Assembly (NCBI GenBank): GCA_027924585.1
Contig: BSBM01000106.1
Coordinates: 42,190,001-42,254,000, forward strand
Direction: 5' to 3'
Origin: Larix kaempferi
Lineage: Eukaryota; Streptophyta; Pinopsida; Pinales; Pinaceae
Length of the DNA stretch: 64,000 nt
Below are positions 11,808-22,819 of this stretch, in pieces; the stretch's first letter is position 1, and each line of letters opens with the position of its first letter. A program made the position numbers and the translations under genes. The notes beneath the pieces are model-generated. The model had not been told where the DNA came from. It ran no database searches and saw only the letters and a program-made list of their open reading frames with translations.

Positions 11808-13372
11808 ATGTTTGTTTCTGATGTTTGTCTACATTTAAATATTGATGAGGATTTAAATCCTGTGGACGGGTTTTGCTTAAAGTTGAGGGATTTAAAAGGG
11901 AAAGTTACTCAATGGATCCATAGAAGGAAACAGTTAGACAGGAAGAACTTATTGATGGTGGAATCTCTGCTACAGACCTTATATTCACAAAATTTGGAGG
12001 CTCCGTTAGACTGTTTAAACTTTGATCTGCTGAAAAAATTGAAAGCTGAAAGAGAATGCATTTATTTAAAGGAGGAAAAGGAGTGGCGACTGAAAAGTCA
12101 TGCATTGTGGGTGAAATTTGGTGATAAGAACACTAGATGTTTTCATTCATTTGCATCGGCCAGGAGAAATAATAATACTAAATGGAAAATGGTTGATGAG
12201 GGCAGAAATGAGGTTTCACGGGAACAGGACCTTCAGACTTTGGCAAAGAGACATTTTTGCAGCATATATTCTGATGATCATGGATGTGATTTGATTTCTC
12301 AGTTACAGGTGGCTAGATTTTACCCTAAATACTTTAATGATAGGGAGGCTGTGGACCTTTGCAGGGAGATTACATTGGAGGAGGTGGAAAGTACTCTCAA
12401 ATCTTTTGCTAAAGAGAAGAGTCTTGGGCCTGATGGCTGGATTGTGGAGCTATTTTTGCATTTCTTTGACATCATGGGAGGGGAGATACTGCAGATGGCT
12501 GAGTTTACTAGGCTGCAGGGCTTTGTCTCCGGGGCATTGAATGCAACTTTTATTACTCTTATTCCAAAAGTCAATGACCCAAATTCATTTGGGGATTTTC
12601 GACCTATTGCATTATGCAATCTTATTTATAAGGTTGTATCAAAGATTATTGCAGGACGCCTTAAACCTGTATTTTCCAGATTTATCACACCGGAGCAATT
12701 CGGGTTTTTACAGGCTCGTCAAATCCATGATGTTGTTGGTATTACTCAGGAACTACTACATACTATCAAATGTAAGAAGCAGAGAGCTATCATTCTTAAA
12801 ATGGATTTAGAAAAGGCATATGACCGTGTCAGCTGGGATTTTCTCAGGATTGTTTTGATTCATATAAGTGTTCCAGCACTTGCTATTCAATGGATCATGG
12901 CTTGTGTAAATACCATGAATATTGTTGTTCTTGTAAATGGTGCTTCGACATCCTTTTTCAGTTGCACAAGGGGGCTTCGCCAAGGTTGCTCATGTCTCCT
13001 TTATTATTCCTACTGGTGATTAATGGTCTTAGTAGGATGATCAAGTAGGCTTTGAGTGAAGGTAAGATAAAAGGATTGAAAATATCAAAGGATTTAAATG
13101 TGTCACATGCACTGTTTGTTGACAATGTATTATTAGTTGGTAACAACTCGTTGGAGGAATGGAAGGCATATCAAGGGATTATTGAACTTTTTTGTAAAGC
13201 ATCTGGTATGAAGGTTAGTCTAAAGAAGTCAAGCATATATGAAAATTTGGTGAGTGAAGACAAATTGAGACTTCTTAAAACCTTGTTGCCATACAGGTGC
13301 TTTAAGATAGTTGATGGATTCACATACCTGGGCTTTCAGCTTAAACCGAATGGTTACCTTGTCAAGGAATGA
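11808..13372 (+). pseudogene. LINE A reverse transcriptase
   Basis: RNA-dependent DNA polymerase domain in two frames, 11808-13019 and 13052-13372. Recognisable blocks are GPDGW, the FITLIPK / FRPIALCNLIYKVVSK segment, GFLQARQIHD, the catalytic MDLEKAYDRVSW, and GLRQGCS, where the frame breaks in what should be the Q-G-C-P-L-S-P block. After the break the active-site loop, F-A/V-D-D in the family, reads FVDN, so the second catalytic Asp is lost. The thumb region (GFTYLGF) closes the fragment at a stop. Confidence 0.88.
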
Positions 13373-13410
13373 CAGAAGCTCATAAAAAAGTTTGAGTCCC
13401 CGATTTCACA

Positions 13411-14447
13411 TTGGACATATCGTCTTTTATCTATTGGTGGGAAAATTACATTAGTAAAGTCAGCACTGATGGTGACTCCAGTGCATTGGTTCTCGCTCCT
13501 TCCTGTGCCTTGCTTTGTGATCAACACTTGAGAAAATTGCTTTTTAATTTCTTATGGTCTGGGGGTTTGAAGAAATCTTATCTATCAATGATCGGTTGGG
13601 ATAAAATTTCAATTCCTGTTGATGCTGGTGGATGGGGGATCAAAGACCTAGCTATCTTTAGTGCTGCACTCCGGTTGAAGAGTTTTTGGAGGACATTATT
13701 TGGCAATACTCTCTGGTCTAGAGTGATTAATCAAAAGTATGTAAAAACTAAAATTTCTTACTGGCTGAGGACGCCCAGGAAAGTGGTCAGAGGAGTTTCC
13801 CTTATCTGGAACGGTTTCTTAAAAGTGTATTGTTGGCTTGCTGATGGGCTTTGTTGGAAAGTAGTAATGGATCTGAAGTTGTTGTTGGTGTTGATCCGAT
13901 TGCTGGTTTGATTGATAACTTCACATTGTCTTCGGATCTATTACATATTTTGAGGAGCGAGGGTTACATTACCCTGAATTCTATTATTAAAAACAGTGCT
14001 CAGGGATATTGGATCGGGGCTGATGAGCTTCATCTTCCGCGACATGTTGTCTCTGAATGGGAGAACTATACCTGTGCATTAAATGGAGCAGGCATTAGAT
14101 GTTGTTCTGTGGAAGATGAGGTACTCTAGGCTGGAAATGTGGCTACCGGTAGAATCACTGTGCGTTCAACATATGACTATATTATTAAATGGAGATGCAT
14201 TTTCCCAATACACTGGTGGTATAAGGTAATCTAGCATTGGTATCTCCTTCTAAAACTGAAGTGTTTCTTATGGTTTGTATTGATGAACAGGCTTAAAACT
14301 TGGGATAACCTATCATTGCTGGGGTGGATTGGGCCATGCCAATGTGTATTGTGTAAGAATGGTCTTGAATCGTCTACACATTTGTTCATTGATTGTACTT
14401 TTACTTTGTGTTTGTGGGAGAAGTTCTAGCTGAACTTTGATTTTACT
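13411..14447 (+). pseudogene. LINE A connection region and zinc knuckle
   Basis: Continuation of ORF2 between polymerase and RNase H, broken by stops and frame changes. LLFNFLWSG and GGWGIKDLAIFSAALRLK are the usual post-RT motifs of plant LINEs. At about 14335-14420 the translation shows CVLCKNGLESSTHLFIDC, a zf-RVT-type Cys/His knuckle that binds nucleic acid. Several in-frame stops exclude function. Confidence 0.75.
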
Positions 14448-15155
14448 ATGAAATGGGTTGGGACAAATGTGGAGTCCTATTTACATTCATGGATCCAAAT
14501 TGGAAAAACTCACTCCACTCTTCCAGTTTTCATCTGTTGGGTCATTTGGTGGGCTCGAAATAAGGCTACTTTTGAAAATATTAGTCTGAATCTTGATAAT
14601 GTTTATAATGCAGCCTTAAGTCAATACTTAAAATTTCAGAAGGATGTCGTTGAACCTGTTGTGCGCAACATTGGACAGTTTCATCTTACTTTTGATGATC
14701 GAGTTCTGTTTTTTGATGGGGCTGCAAATCTTGGGAATTGTGGCATTAGTGGAGTTATCTTCCTCAATCTGGACCACTTTTTTACTCTATGTATGTACTA
14801 TGGCAAAGGGACCAATATGAAAGCTGATCTTTTAGCTCTTTTGTGTGTCATTTGGGTCGCAAACTGCTTTGGTCTAGCGAAGGTCAAAATCTTTGGTGAC
14901 TCTAGGGTCACTATCAAATGGGCAAGGGGTGAATTTGATCTGCAGGTTTTGAATTTGGTCTACTGGTGTAATAGAATTCAACATGAATTAAGATCTTTCA
15001 ACTCATTATCACTGGAACATATTTATCGAGAGAACAACACTCAGGCTGATCTGCTATCGAAGCCGGCATTAGAGGGAGAAGAAGGCTATTTATTTTGGGA
15101 AGAAGTCTGTGAAGATGTGGTATTAGATTCTGGTTCTTTATATTTTCTGGACTAG
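14448..15155 (+). pseudogene. LINE A RNase H domain
   Basis: Plant-type RNase H, which removes the RNA strand of the RNA:DNA hybrid during retrotransposition. First catalytic Asp in FFDGAAN, second position NMKADLLALL (family Glu replaced by Asp), third Asp in IFGDSRVTIKW, last Asp in NTQADLLSK. The 235-codon frame is open to its stop, so this is the best preserved part of the element. Its 5' end is a fragment boundary, not a real start. Confidence 0.85.
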
Positions 15156-15320
15156 TGACACTTGGATCTGTGTTTTTGGGCTCATGGACAATGGTTTTAA
15201 TCTATTTTGAACTTTAGAGATTCTGAAAACCATATTTTATGGTATTTTGAGATATTTGGTATATCTTTGATGATAATCTGTACTATTTGATTCAGTTAAT
15301 TAATATGGATTTTTTCGCGA

Positions 15321-15349
15321 ATATATATATATATATATATATAAAGAGT
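15321..15349. repeat. AT microsatellite plus AAAGAGT: probable right target-site duplication
   Basis: Matches 11224-11248. (AT)n-AAAG also occurs at 18362 and 29591, so the motif may belong to a dispersed family and not to the insertion event. Confidence 0.5.
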
Positions 15350-15654
15350 GTGAAGGTTATAGAAAAAAATTAGCAAAAATATATACATGTATATTATATA
15401 TTTAAACATTATAAATAAAACATATATGACAATATTCATATAAAAAATATTATGTATACTATCCAAAGGATACATATGGCAAAATTTCATATCATAATAT
15501 CGATGCATGCTATCAAAAAAGAATTTTATGGCAAAATTCATATAAAATATCTATGTAACTACCTACCAAAGAGTGGATCGATAATGCTAAATTATGATTA
15601 AGAGTTGGTTATGGTTTTGTTTGAGTGTTTAAAGAAGGCTTGTCTCCTTAGTAA

Positions 15655-15880
15655 GGTGCCTTTCACCAGACGGCTGCCATCTGTCTCCAGTTTAAGAACC
15701 TAACGTTCACAGCATGAACGGCCGTCATCTTTAGGAGGATGCCCAACCTTATTAAAGGGGACGGAGTTCGAGTGGGAGGGGGCGCCGAGGATGGTGAAGG
15801 AAAAGCTTTGGCGGGATCGCGGTAACTCTGCAGTGAAGGCAATGAAGGGGGGAAGGACTGCGATAGTTTTAGTGCTAAGA
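15655..15880 (+). other. GC-rich island, possible gene or promoter fragment
   Basis: A stretch of about 220 bases that is markedly richer in G+C and CpG than its AT-rich surroundings. It has an ATG at 15791 followed by 31 sense codons (start MVKEKLWRDRGNS) and a stop. I do not recognise the peptide. It could be the first exon or promoter of a lost gene, or a captured fragment inside an unrecognised element. Confidence 0.35.
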
Positions 15881-16102
15881 TTTTAGATAAGAGTATAATC
15901 GATTAAGAAGCCCGATCCAAGGTATTTATGCATCATTGTTTTTATGTTGATACCCTGCATATCGCAACACTTGATAGAGAATGGCAATACGTATAAAGTG
16001 ATCTTTTATTACCTTCTCCCTCCGCGACCAGAGTGGCACTGGCTGGTATTTAGTTACTGCATAATATGATTTTTGCTTATAATGATCATTCGATCTATGC
16101 CT

Positions 16103-16160
16103 AGCGTAAACCTTATACTATATTGTTTGACAGCGTAAACCTTATACTATATTGTTTGAC
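16103..16160. repeat. 29-bp tandem duplication
   Basis: AGCGTAAACCTTATACTATA and the nine following bases occur at 16103-16131 and 16132-16160 without visible mismatch. Confidence 0.9.
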
Positions 16161-16389
16161 AGGATGTTTGCATTAACTCATTCTATTAATTAATTGGTAG
16201 AGTTACGGTTTAAGTGAAGCAACCTCGGAGTTGGCTTAATCACTGCATTATAGTATATGCATAAAAATACTTGTGTCTTGTAATCGATATTTTGTTATTT
16301 AAGGGGGTTAGGTGACCCTTTCAATTTGTTTGACCCTCCCATCGCTAACTTGAATGCAACTTGATATTCGGTATAATACAAGTGCTCAT

Positions 16390-16575
16390 TTTAGATAAGA
16401 GTATAGTCGAATGTTATGTTAAGGGCAACCATTTTAAAAGGAAAGGGATGTTACCCTTTGTTATATTTATAGATAAGAGTATAAGTTTATGTCATGTCGA
16501 AAGGTTTAGATAAAAGGATGTTAACCTTTGCTAAGATAATAGATGAGAGCATAATTTTATGTGTTGTTGAGTTTT
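16390..16575. repeat. Degenerate tandem repeat of about 76 bp
   Basis: The motif TAGAT(A/G)AGAG(T/C)ATA recurs at about 16394, 16470 and 16544, each followed by a related TTATGT stretch. An isolated earlier match lies at about 15885. Copies are strongly diverged. Confidence 0.5.
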
Positions 16576-16584
16576 GAAATAGTG

Positions 16585-16645
16585 GGTTGGATCCCTAGTT
16601 TGATAGGTCAAAGTTGGTCTCAATGAATGCTAATCATCATCATTT
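16585..16645 (+). mobile_element. Possible 3' end of the remnant LINE family, with ATC tail
   Basis: GATAGGTCAAAGTTGGTCTC and the following CTAATCATCATCAT resemble 30559-30610, where the sequence also runs into an ATC microsatellite. Shared 3' ends with a short microsatellite tail suggest one LINE family. The match is short. Confidence 0.4.
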
Positions 16646-17987
16646 AGAATATAATTTTTACAAGCAAAATTAAATTTATTTGTATTATTTTATTTATATT
16701 GTATAATTTTAGGAACAAAATTAAATTTGTTTATATTATTTTATTTATATTGTATAATTTTATAAAAATATTTGCCTTTTAAATTAATTTTATTTTATAC
16801 ATATATTTTATTACATTAATATGATTAATTTTTTTATAATTATTTCTAGATTTAATCACTTAAATACAAATATTGTTAAATTTTAAAAATCAATTAAAAA
16901 TTATAAAAATTTTATGTAACATTATAACATTTCACATTAATGTTTAGCATTTCTTATTAATATTTGATTTTTTTCCTCTTTATAAAAATTTGTAGAAATA
17001 TCATTTATTATCAAACATTAATGTTTGGTTATGTGACATGTAAACAAATTTCTTATTATTCAAACTTTTTTATATTTAGATGATCATATTTTTTCTTTAC
17101 TAGGCTAGTTTTCTTGGTTTTCTTTCGAAGTGTCTTCCTTAATACTTTTAAAATAGTGTTAATGTTGTGTTTTCATCTGGTTCATGTGAAATGGAGTAAA
17201 AAATGTGGTGATTCAATAAGTTTGGATTTTTTTTTCTATTTTATTTTTGTGATTTTTAAACATATATATTTTAAAGAAATATGTTAAGTTGTTCATTTTT
17301 TTATTTTATAATTTTTTTAAAAATTAATCTAAATTTTATAATTATTTTGGTTGTTTAAAATCTAATATTTTATTTCAAATAATATTCAATATTGATCATC
17401 AATATTTAATATAATTTTATTTTTAAGTTAATATTCACATAGTTATGCTTTTTTAATTTAGATATTTAATTATAACTTATTTACTCTTTCAATTTTTATA
17501 TTTAACATAGACTAACCACTAGCCACTTTGTGACATACTCACTTGCTCATCTTAACATTCAATCATTTACATAATTATTCATTTTTCTACAAATCCTTGT
17601 TACTAATCTCTCATTTGAGTATTGCTTGCTTTCTATTTTATTGTTTTTCTATATTTTATAAGAGAATATCTTCATATCATTATTATTAATCTCTCTTTCT
17701 CTCTCTTTATATGAAAATAAAAATAATTTTGTATTTTTTTTTCATATTTTTACTTTTTAATTTAAATTTGGGAAATATTTAATGATTATGATTTTGTTTT
17801 AAATTTTAGAATCATATATATTAGTTATAGAAGTTGCATAATGTCATCACAGTATTTAAAGACATAATTTGAACACTTTTAAATTTAGATTTTACCAAAA
17901 AATATTTACCCGATTTTAACAACTAAAACTAGTAAAAAATCTAAAAAAAAAAAAATTAAAATAAATACATAAAATAAATTTAAAAAA

Positions 17988-18149
17988 TAAAAATAAAAAA
18001 AATCTATAAAAAAAATTAATTAAAGTAAATATAAAAAATAAATTTAAAAAACAAAAACAAAAAAAATAAAAATAAAAAAAATCTATAAAAAAAATTAATT
18101 AAAGTAAATATAAAAAATAAATTTAAAAAACAAAAACAAAAATAAGAAT
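17988..18149. repeat. A-rich tandem duplication, period about 79
   Basis: The block containing AATCTATAAAAAAAATTAAT occurs at about 18001 and again at about 18080, each followed by the same AAAGTAAATATAAAAAATAA stretch. Near-identical copies imply recent slippage or unequal exchange. Confidence 0.8.
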
Positions 18150-18231
18150 ATATCCAATTTGGATTTAAATTTTCGAAACCAAAAAATGCACAATTTCAAA
18201 AAGAATACAAACTACATCTATATCTATTTTG

Positions 18232-18326
18232 AATAATATAAAATTATTTAATATCAATTCTTAAAATAATTATTAGAAAATAATATAAAATTATTTAATA
18301 TCAATTCCTAAGATAATTATTTGAAA
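18232..18326. repeat. 47-bp tandem duplication
   Basis: AATAATATAAAATTATTTAA begins at 18232 and again at 18279, both continuing into TATCAATTC with small changes. Confidence 0.75.
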
Positions 18327-18455
18327 ACTTAAAATATAATGAGCTAATATGAAAAATAAGATTATATATATATATAAAGTGAATAAAGAGATTATTTTAA
18401 TTTTTTTATCCGTTACAATGATAATGATACGAGAACTTCTCTAATCAATATATAG

Positions 18456-18601
18456 AAAAGCTAATTTTTCTTTATAAAAAATTATTATATAAAGGTTTAA
18501 TTATAATTTATATAATAAAAATATACAAAAAAGCTAATTTTTCTTTATAAAAAATTACCATATAAAAGTTTAATTCTAATTTTTACAATAAAAATATTCA
18601 A
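18456..18601. repeat. 73-bp tandem duplication
   Basis: AAAAGCTAATTTTTCTTTAT occurs at 18456 and 18529 and is followed by similar AAAAAATTA(T/C)(T/C)ATATAAA sequence in both copies. Confidence 0.75.
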
Positions 18602-18835
18602 TTCTATTTTTTTACATATTAAATTATCATAACAATAACAAGTTTATATGATTAATATTGGATTAAAAATGTTTTAAAAAAAATATTTTTATTTAAATAA
18701 TTGATATATATGAATTAAATCATATAATAATAACTTACTGATATGAAATACAACATTTTCACGTTGCGGTACATAGTGAACTGGAAAGCAAGTGAAATGT
18801 TTAGATTGTTTATTTCAAATTTACTATCTTAAAGA

Positions 18836-19036
18836 GTTTGATCCCAACGGATCCTGAAAATCCAACCCACTATTTGGTGACAGAAAGCTAAAACTCAGCA
18901 CCGGGGATCCAACCATCTAGGTTACTGGTCGGAAGGAATTTGATCCCAGCGGATCCAGAAAATCGAAACCACGAATTCATGACAGAAAACTAAAACTTAG
19001 CACTGGGGATCCAACCAACTAGGTTACTGGTCGGAG
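18836..19036. repeat. Diverged tandem duplication of about 102 bp
   Basis: Two units at about 18836-18937 and 18938-19036. Both hold TTTGATCCCA(A/G)CGGATCC, GACAGAAA(G/A)CTAAAACT and GGGGATCCAACCA, and both end TAGGTTACTGGTCGGA. The units are GC-richer than their surroundings and contain two GGATCC sites each. Origin unknown. Confidence 0.85.
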
Positions 19037-19092
19037 CTTACTTTATGCCTACATATTGCAATGAAGACCTAAAATGAGGATTACAGAGCAAC

Positions 19093-19157
19093 ATTTCTTG
19101 AGCAACACTGCCTCATCATAATGCACATCTATGATGAAGCAGTGTTGCTCAAGAAAT
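19093..19157. repeat. 27-bp inverted repeat with 11-base loop
   Basis: Left arm 19093-19119 and right arm 19131-19157 are reverse complements apart from one position (C opposite A on the plus strand, a G:U wobble on the minus-strand RNA). The loop is AATGCACATCT. The arms contain CTTGAGCAACACTG. It could be a minimal foldback element, a template-switch hairpin or a small-RNA precursor. Confidence 0.85.
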
Positions 19158-19801
19158 TTCTCAGTGAGCAAAAGTACTCTCTAACAAAGCTCCATGCTAC
19201 ACGGCCAATTTATTGAGTACTTTTATAAAGCTTTAATTAAAAAAACTATACAGGTGTTAAATTTAGTTTTTTTTATAAATTGTAATTTTTTATTTTATTA
19301 AGATCACATCCAACTTGAAAACCAATCAAAAAATTAAGAATTACCTGATTTAAAAAAATCTAAAATATAATTTATTTTCCATAAATAATTTATTTGACAC
19401 GGTCACCATCCATGTAGACAACGTGACATATTAAGTTGGACACCATTGAGTATAATGAAACAAATTGTCAAAGACAAAGTTTAGAGTAGCTGTCATAACG
19501 AAATTGTACGCGGTGCAGAAAGGTAAAATGTAACAAACGAAATTCTCCCTGACAAAACATAGAACTCGGCAGTGGGTACCCACGTCGAAAGACTCGAAAT
19601 CCAGTCTGCCCTCGGAAACTACAAAACAAACCTGCCTACCTGGAAAACCTTTTAGTCTTTAACATGCGGAAACGGCAAAAGTTGTAAAAAAAATAAAACG
19701 GGTTTTAGTGTCCCATCGGAGAGACGTATGGACGAGAATGTATCTCTTTCACGTTTTCAACAATATCCAAAGACGGTCTTCCTTTGAATTACTCGGTGTG
19801 T

Positions 19802-19853
19802 CTAAGTTGCAGTCACATACTTGCAAGTTGCCCTCCAACATCTTCAAAGAACA
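19802..19853 (+). repeat. Copy of the AP2/ERF upstream leader
   Basis: Matches 41512-41556 almost exactly, from TCTAAGTTGCAGTCAC to CCCTCCAACATCTTCAAAGA. Differences are one A/G change and an 8-base insertion that looks like local slippage. The two copies diverge immediately afterwards. It probably marks a lost or moved duplicate of the AP2/ERF gene's 5' region. No AP2 coding sequence follows here. Confidence 0.75.
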
Positions 19854-20229
19854 CTGACTGTAAAGTGCTTAATTTTACATGTACTTGTTTTTATTATTGT
19901 ATATAAAGGTAGCTAGCTCAACTAAGATTGCACTTTCCATATTATAGATGCTGTTTCCATTTAAGCCTAGGCATGTATTTATATTTACATGTCAAAATGT
20001 TCATTTTTAAAATTTATTAAACATAAATAATAACGTGGAAATTTTGACATAACATAAAAATGGACAAATACTTGTCAAAATTTAACTTATGGTTTCATTC
20101 ATATCAATAATATTTCCATTTCAATATGGTTAGAGATGTTGTAATAGGGATATTAAAAAAAATTCAATCCAATTTTGCATTAAAAACGTTCATTTCATCA
20201 AATAGAAAATTACAATTTTTGTAAAGATG
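19854..20229. other. AT-rich intergenic DNA, nothing recognised
   Basis: No coding or repeat signal before the target-site duplication of LINE B. Confidence 0.45.
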
Positions 20230-20249
20230 AGTTAATCAAATTTCAATAA
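20230..20249. repeat. Target-site duplication, left, of the LINE B unit
   Basis: A 20-base sequence starting AGTTAATCAAATTTC is repeated exactly at 29293-29312. Confidence 0.9.
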
Positions 20250-20305
20250 AACTATCTAAAACATGATATTTTTGTCGTAATGAAATCATAGTTGAAACCC
20301 TAGCA

Positions 20306-21609
20306 TTTGATGCGCTCAGTGTGAACCCTCGTGCTCGGCTCACCCGCGGGCTCCCCCTGAGCCGCAGGTCCCCTCTCCTAAGAAACGCAGGCATCTCCTG
20401 GATGTTGCATTCTGCACCCTGGTTGATTCCACCCCCCCTCCTCCTGCACCTTCAGATCTGTTTGATGCTAGCTTTGTTAAGCGAGCAACTGCCCCCCGTA
20501 TCCAAATCCTGTCGACAGCTTCCAAGTTGAAGGCCCTTGCTCCGAGTGAACGTGGATTAATTGGACAGTTTACTGGGATATCGCCGTCACCAAAATCTAT
20601 GGATGCCTGGATAAATAAGAGTTGGATGCCATTGATCACTGGAGGATTGCAACAATGCTTCTGCGGTAAGGGTTACTTTATTTTTTTGTTTGAAAACAAA
20701 TCTGAAAAGGATCTTATTTTTCGAAGCGGCCCATATTTCATGGACCCTCATGGTCTATATCTAAACCATTGGAGTCTATCCTTCAACCCTAAGAAAGATG
20801 TTCCCTCTGTTGTCCCTGTCTGCGTTCGTCTACCTCATTTGTCTCTGCATTGTTGGGATGATGATACCCTACAAGCCATTGGAAATGCTCTTGGAAAATA
20901 TATTGATAAAGCAGAGCCAAATGGACCCATGTTTGCATGCGCTAGAATTTGTGTTGAGATTGATTTGGAGAAAGGTCTACCAAAAGAAGTAAATCTGCAA
21001 ATGGATGGATGGGAACATATGCAGAAGGTTGACTATGAATAACTGCCTTTTAAATGCGAAAAATGCCATGAATACAGACACTTTGTAAAAAACTGCCCCA
21101 AGAATGTCTAAGAAAACACAGAGAAAGCTCAAGAAGAAGGATGGCAGCACGTTAAAAAGGGGAAAAAAACATGCTAGCTCCACAACCCACTAAAAGCACC
21201 CAACTCCACTCTGGCAAAGGAACTGTTTCGAAAGCTAAGGAGGCTACAAACACCAATAGCTTTCAGGACCTGTAGGTTGAAGAAGGAGAAATTGCTATTT
21301 TGGAGGAAATACCAGTGGAACCAGAAAGGGAAGAAGTCATCCCCCTCTCTATCCCTGAAAAAGAATTGAACAATGATGGTGGATCTAGCACCCCCGGTGG
21401 ATCTTGGGCAGACAAGGTAAAACATAAATTCGTTCCGTCATTCTCGTCCCCGGATGTATCCTTTGATTCTCTCGAGGGTGGGGATTTGGTGCAACCTCCA
21501 AACACCAGAGGTAGGAAATCTTTGAGATATCATAGAGAACTCGAGGCTGAAAGAGAAATCGAATTGGGGAGGCAAAAGAGTCTAGAAGATATGAAGTTAC
21601 TTCAATAAC
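20306..21609 (+). pseudogene. LINE B ORF1 (DUF4283-like, zinc knuckle)
   Basis: RNA-binding first protein of plant LINEs. The reading frame is open from 20306, although the clearest part starts at 20527. It begins with a proline-rich leader and then a DUF4283-like fold: GLIGQFTG, then AWINKSW and GKGYFIFLF, then VCVRLPHLSLHCWD and LGKYI. A stop at 21040 precedes CEKCHEYRHFVKNC (21056-21097), a C-x2-C-x4-H-x4-C knuckle typical of LINE and gag RNA chaperones. Another stop follows at about 21109. A charged C-terminal tail with GGSWADKV is readable at 21300-21606. No ATG lies between the preceding stop and the conserved region, so the original start is lost or further 5'. Not functional as it stands. 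Confidence 0.8.
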
Positions 21610-21633
21610 TCAAAACTCAAAGTGGAGTGAAAG

Positions 21634-22599
21634 ATGGTAAGTCTCGATCAGGACCTACTCCAGCCAAGAGTAATGCTAGCTGTCTCTTGGAACTGCAAGG
21701 GTCTCAGTGGGATAAATAAAGTTGAAGCTCTTAAAAATATGATAAAATCTGAAAAACCGGATCTCGTGTTACTCCAAGAGACTAAGATGCAAAACGTTGA
21801 GATTTTGGCTCTCTCACGTTCATTTTGGAAAGAAATACAAGGCGTGACAAATAGTGCCCGCGGAGCCTCGGGGGGAATAGCTACCCTTGTTTCCCCAAAT
21901 TTCTCTATTTGATCTTCCATTGAAAATAATCACTGGTTGTTCACAGAAATAAAAGCCAAAGACAACAACAACTCTTTTTTTGTCTGCAATGTCTACGAGC
22001 CCACTCATCACAGGGACAAAATCAAGTTTTGGGAAGATCTCAGCAATTTTAAAGATAGCATGCAAGGGGAAAAACTCATCATTGTTGGAGATTTTAATGT
22101 TACCAAGTCTCAGCAGGAAAAGTGTGGTGGAACCATTGTTCGCGATCCCTTTTGGGAAAAACTTGATGATCTTCTTGATGATCTGGATCTTATTAACATT
22201 CCTTTTAAAAATGCCAAGTACACCTGGAGCAACAGGAGATGCGGTGTTGGTCACATTGTAGCCAGACTAGATCGTTTCCTGGTATGTTCCACTTACTTTC
22301 AATCTGATCTCTTAGTTTTCTCTTTCACCATCCCTTGTGCCTCCTCTAACCATAATCCTATTGCTTTGTCCATTTCCCTTTCTGACAATCTTGGACCAAT
22401 TCCCTTCCGTTTCAACCCCCTCTGGATTCAAAATCCGGGATTCTATGATATTGTCAATCATGCTTGGAAATCTAGTTTTACTGGATCTCCTAGTTTCATT
22501 TGGGAATCCAAACTCAAAGTTGTTAAATATGCGCTTAAAAGGTGGGCCAAAACGTCTTTCAAAAACCCCTGCAGCTCCAGGTTTATTCTCCAAGCCTAG
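21634..22599 (+). pseudogene. LINE B endonuclease domain
   Basis: First domain of ORF2. LAVSWNCKGL carries the conserved Asn, and DLVLLQETKM carries the catalytic Glu. A stop at 21910 interrupts the frame, which continues in the same frame with LIIVGDFN, YTWSNRR, ARLDRFLV and SSNHNPI (the family's S-D-H with Asp changed to Asn). Nearly all catalytic signatures are visible, so this LINE is far more complete than LINE A. It begins about 25 bases after the ORF1 end, the usual tight ORF1/ORF2 spacing. Confidence 0.88.
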
Positions 22600-22819
22600 C
22601 TAGTCAATCTGCATCAAAGAATGGAGACGGAAGAAGTCACGCAAACCTCTCTCAGCAAAGAAAAATATTTAGACCGGGAAATCCTTAGTGTAGCCAAGCA
22701 AGAAGAGGAACTTGGAGAATCAAATCCAGGCAGCTTTGGCTTAAAGGGGGTGACATCAATACAAAATATTTTAACAACCAGGCCAAAGCTTGTCGAAGTC
22801 AAAATGCAATTAGGGAGTT

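Larger units (their letters stand above)
11249..15319 (+). mobile_element. LINE A: 5'-truncated RNase H-bearing LINE
   Basis: A decayed L1-type plant retrotransposon of about 4.1 kb. In order it holds the C-terminal part of an apurinic-type endonuclease, a reverse transcriptase, a zinc-knuckle region and a C-terminal RNase H. ORF1 and the endonuclease N-terminus are missing, as expected of 5' truncation during target-primed reverse transcription. The 3' untranslated tail after the RNase H stop is only about 165 bases and has no clear poly(A). Both sides carry (AT)n-AAAGAGT, read as target-site duplication. At least three frame changes and several stops make it inactive. Confidence 0.85.
16650..18835. 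other. Very AT-rich gene-free stretch with tandem duplications
   Basis: More than 2 kb of A/T-dominated sequence with no coding signal. It contains three separate local duplications (listed apart) and an (AT)n-AAAG tract at 18362-18380. Sequence of this kind can act as matrix-attachment DNA, but nothing here proves it. Confidence 0.5.

Noticed and set aside
20340-20639. Minus-strand frame opposite LINE B ORF1
   Set aside because: The plus-strand frame is continuous with the DUF4283-like protein; the minus frame shows no motif.
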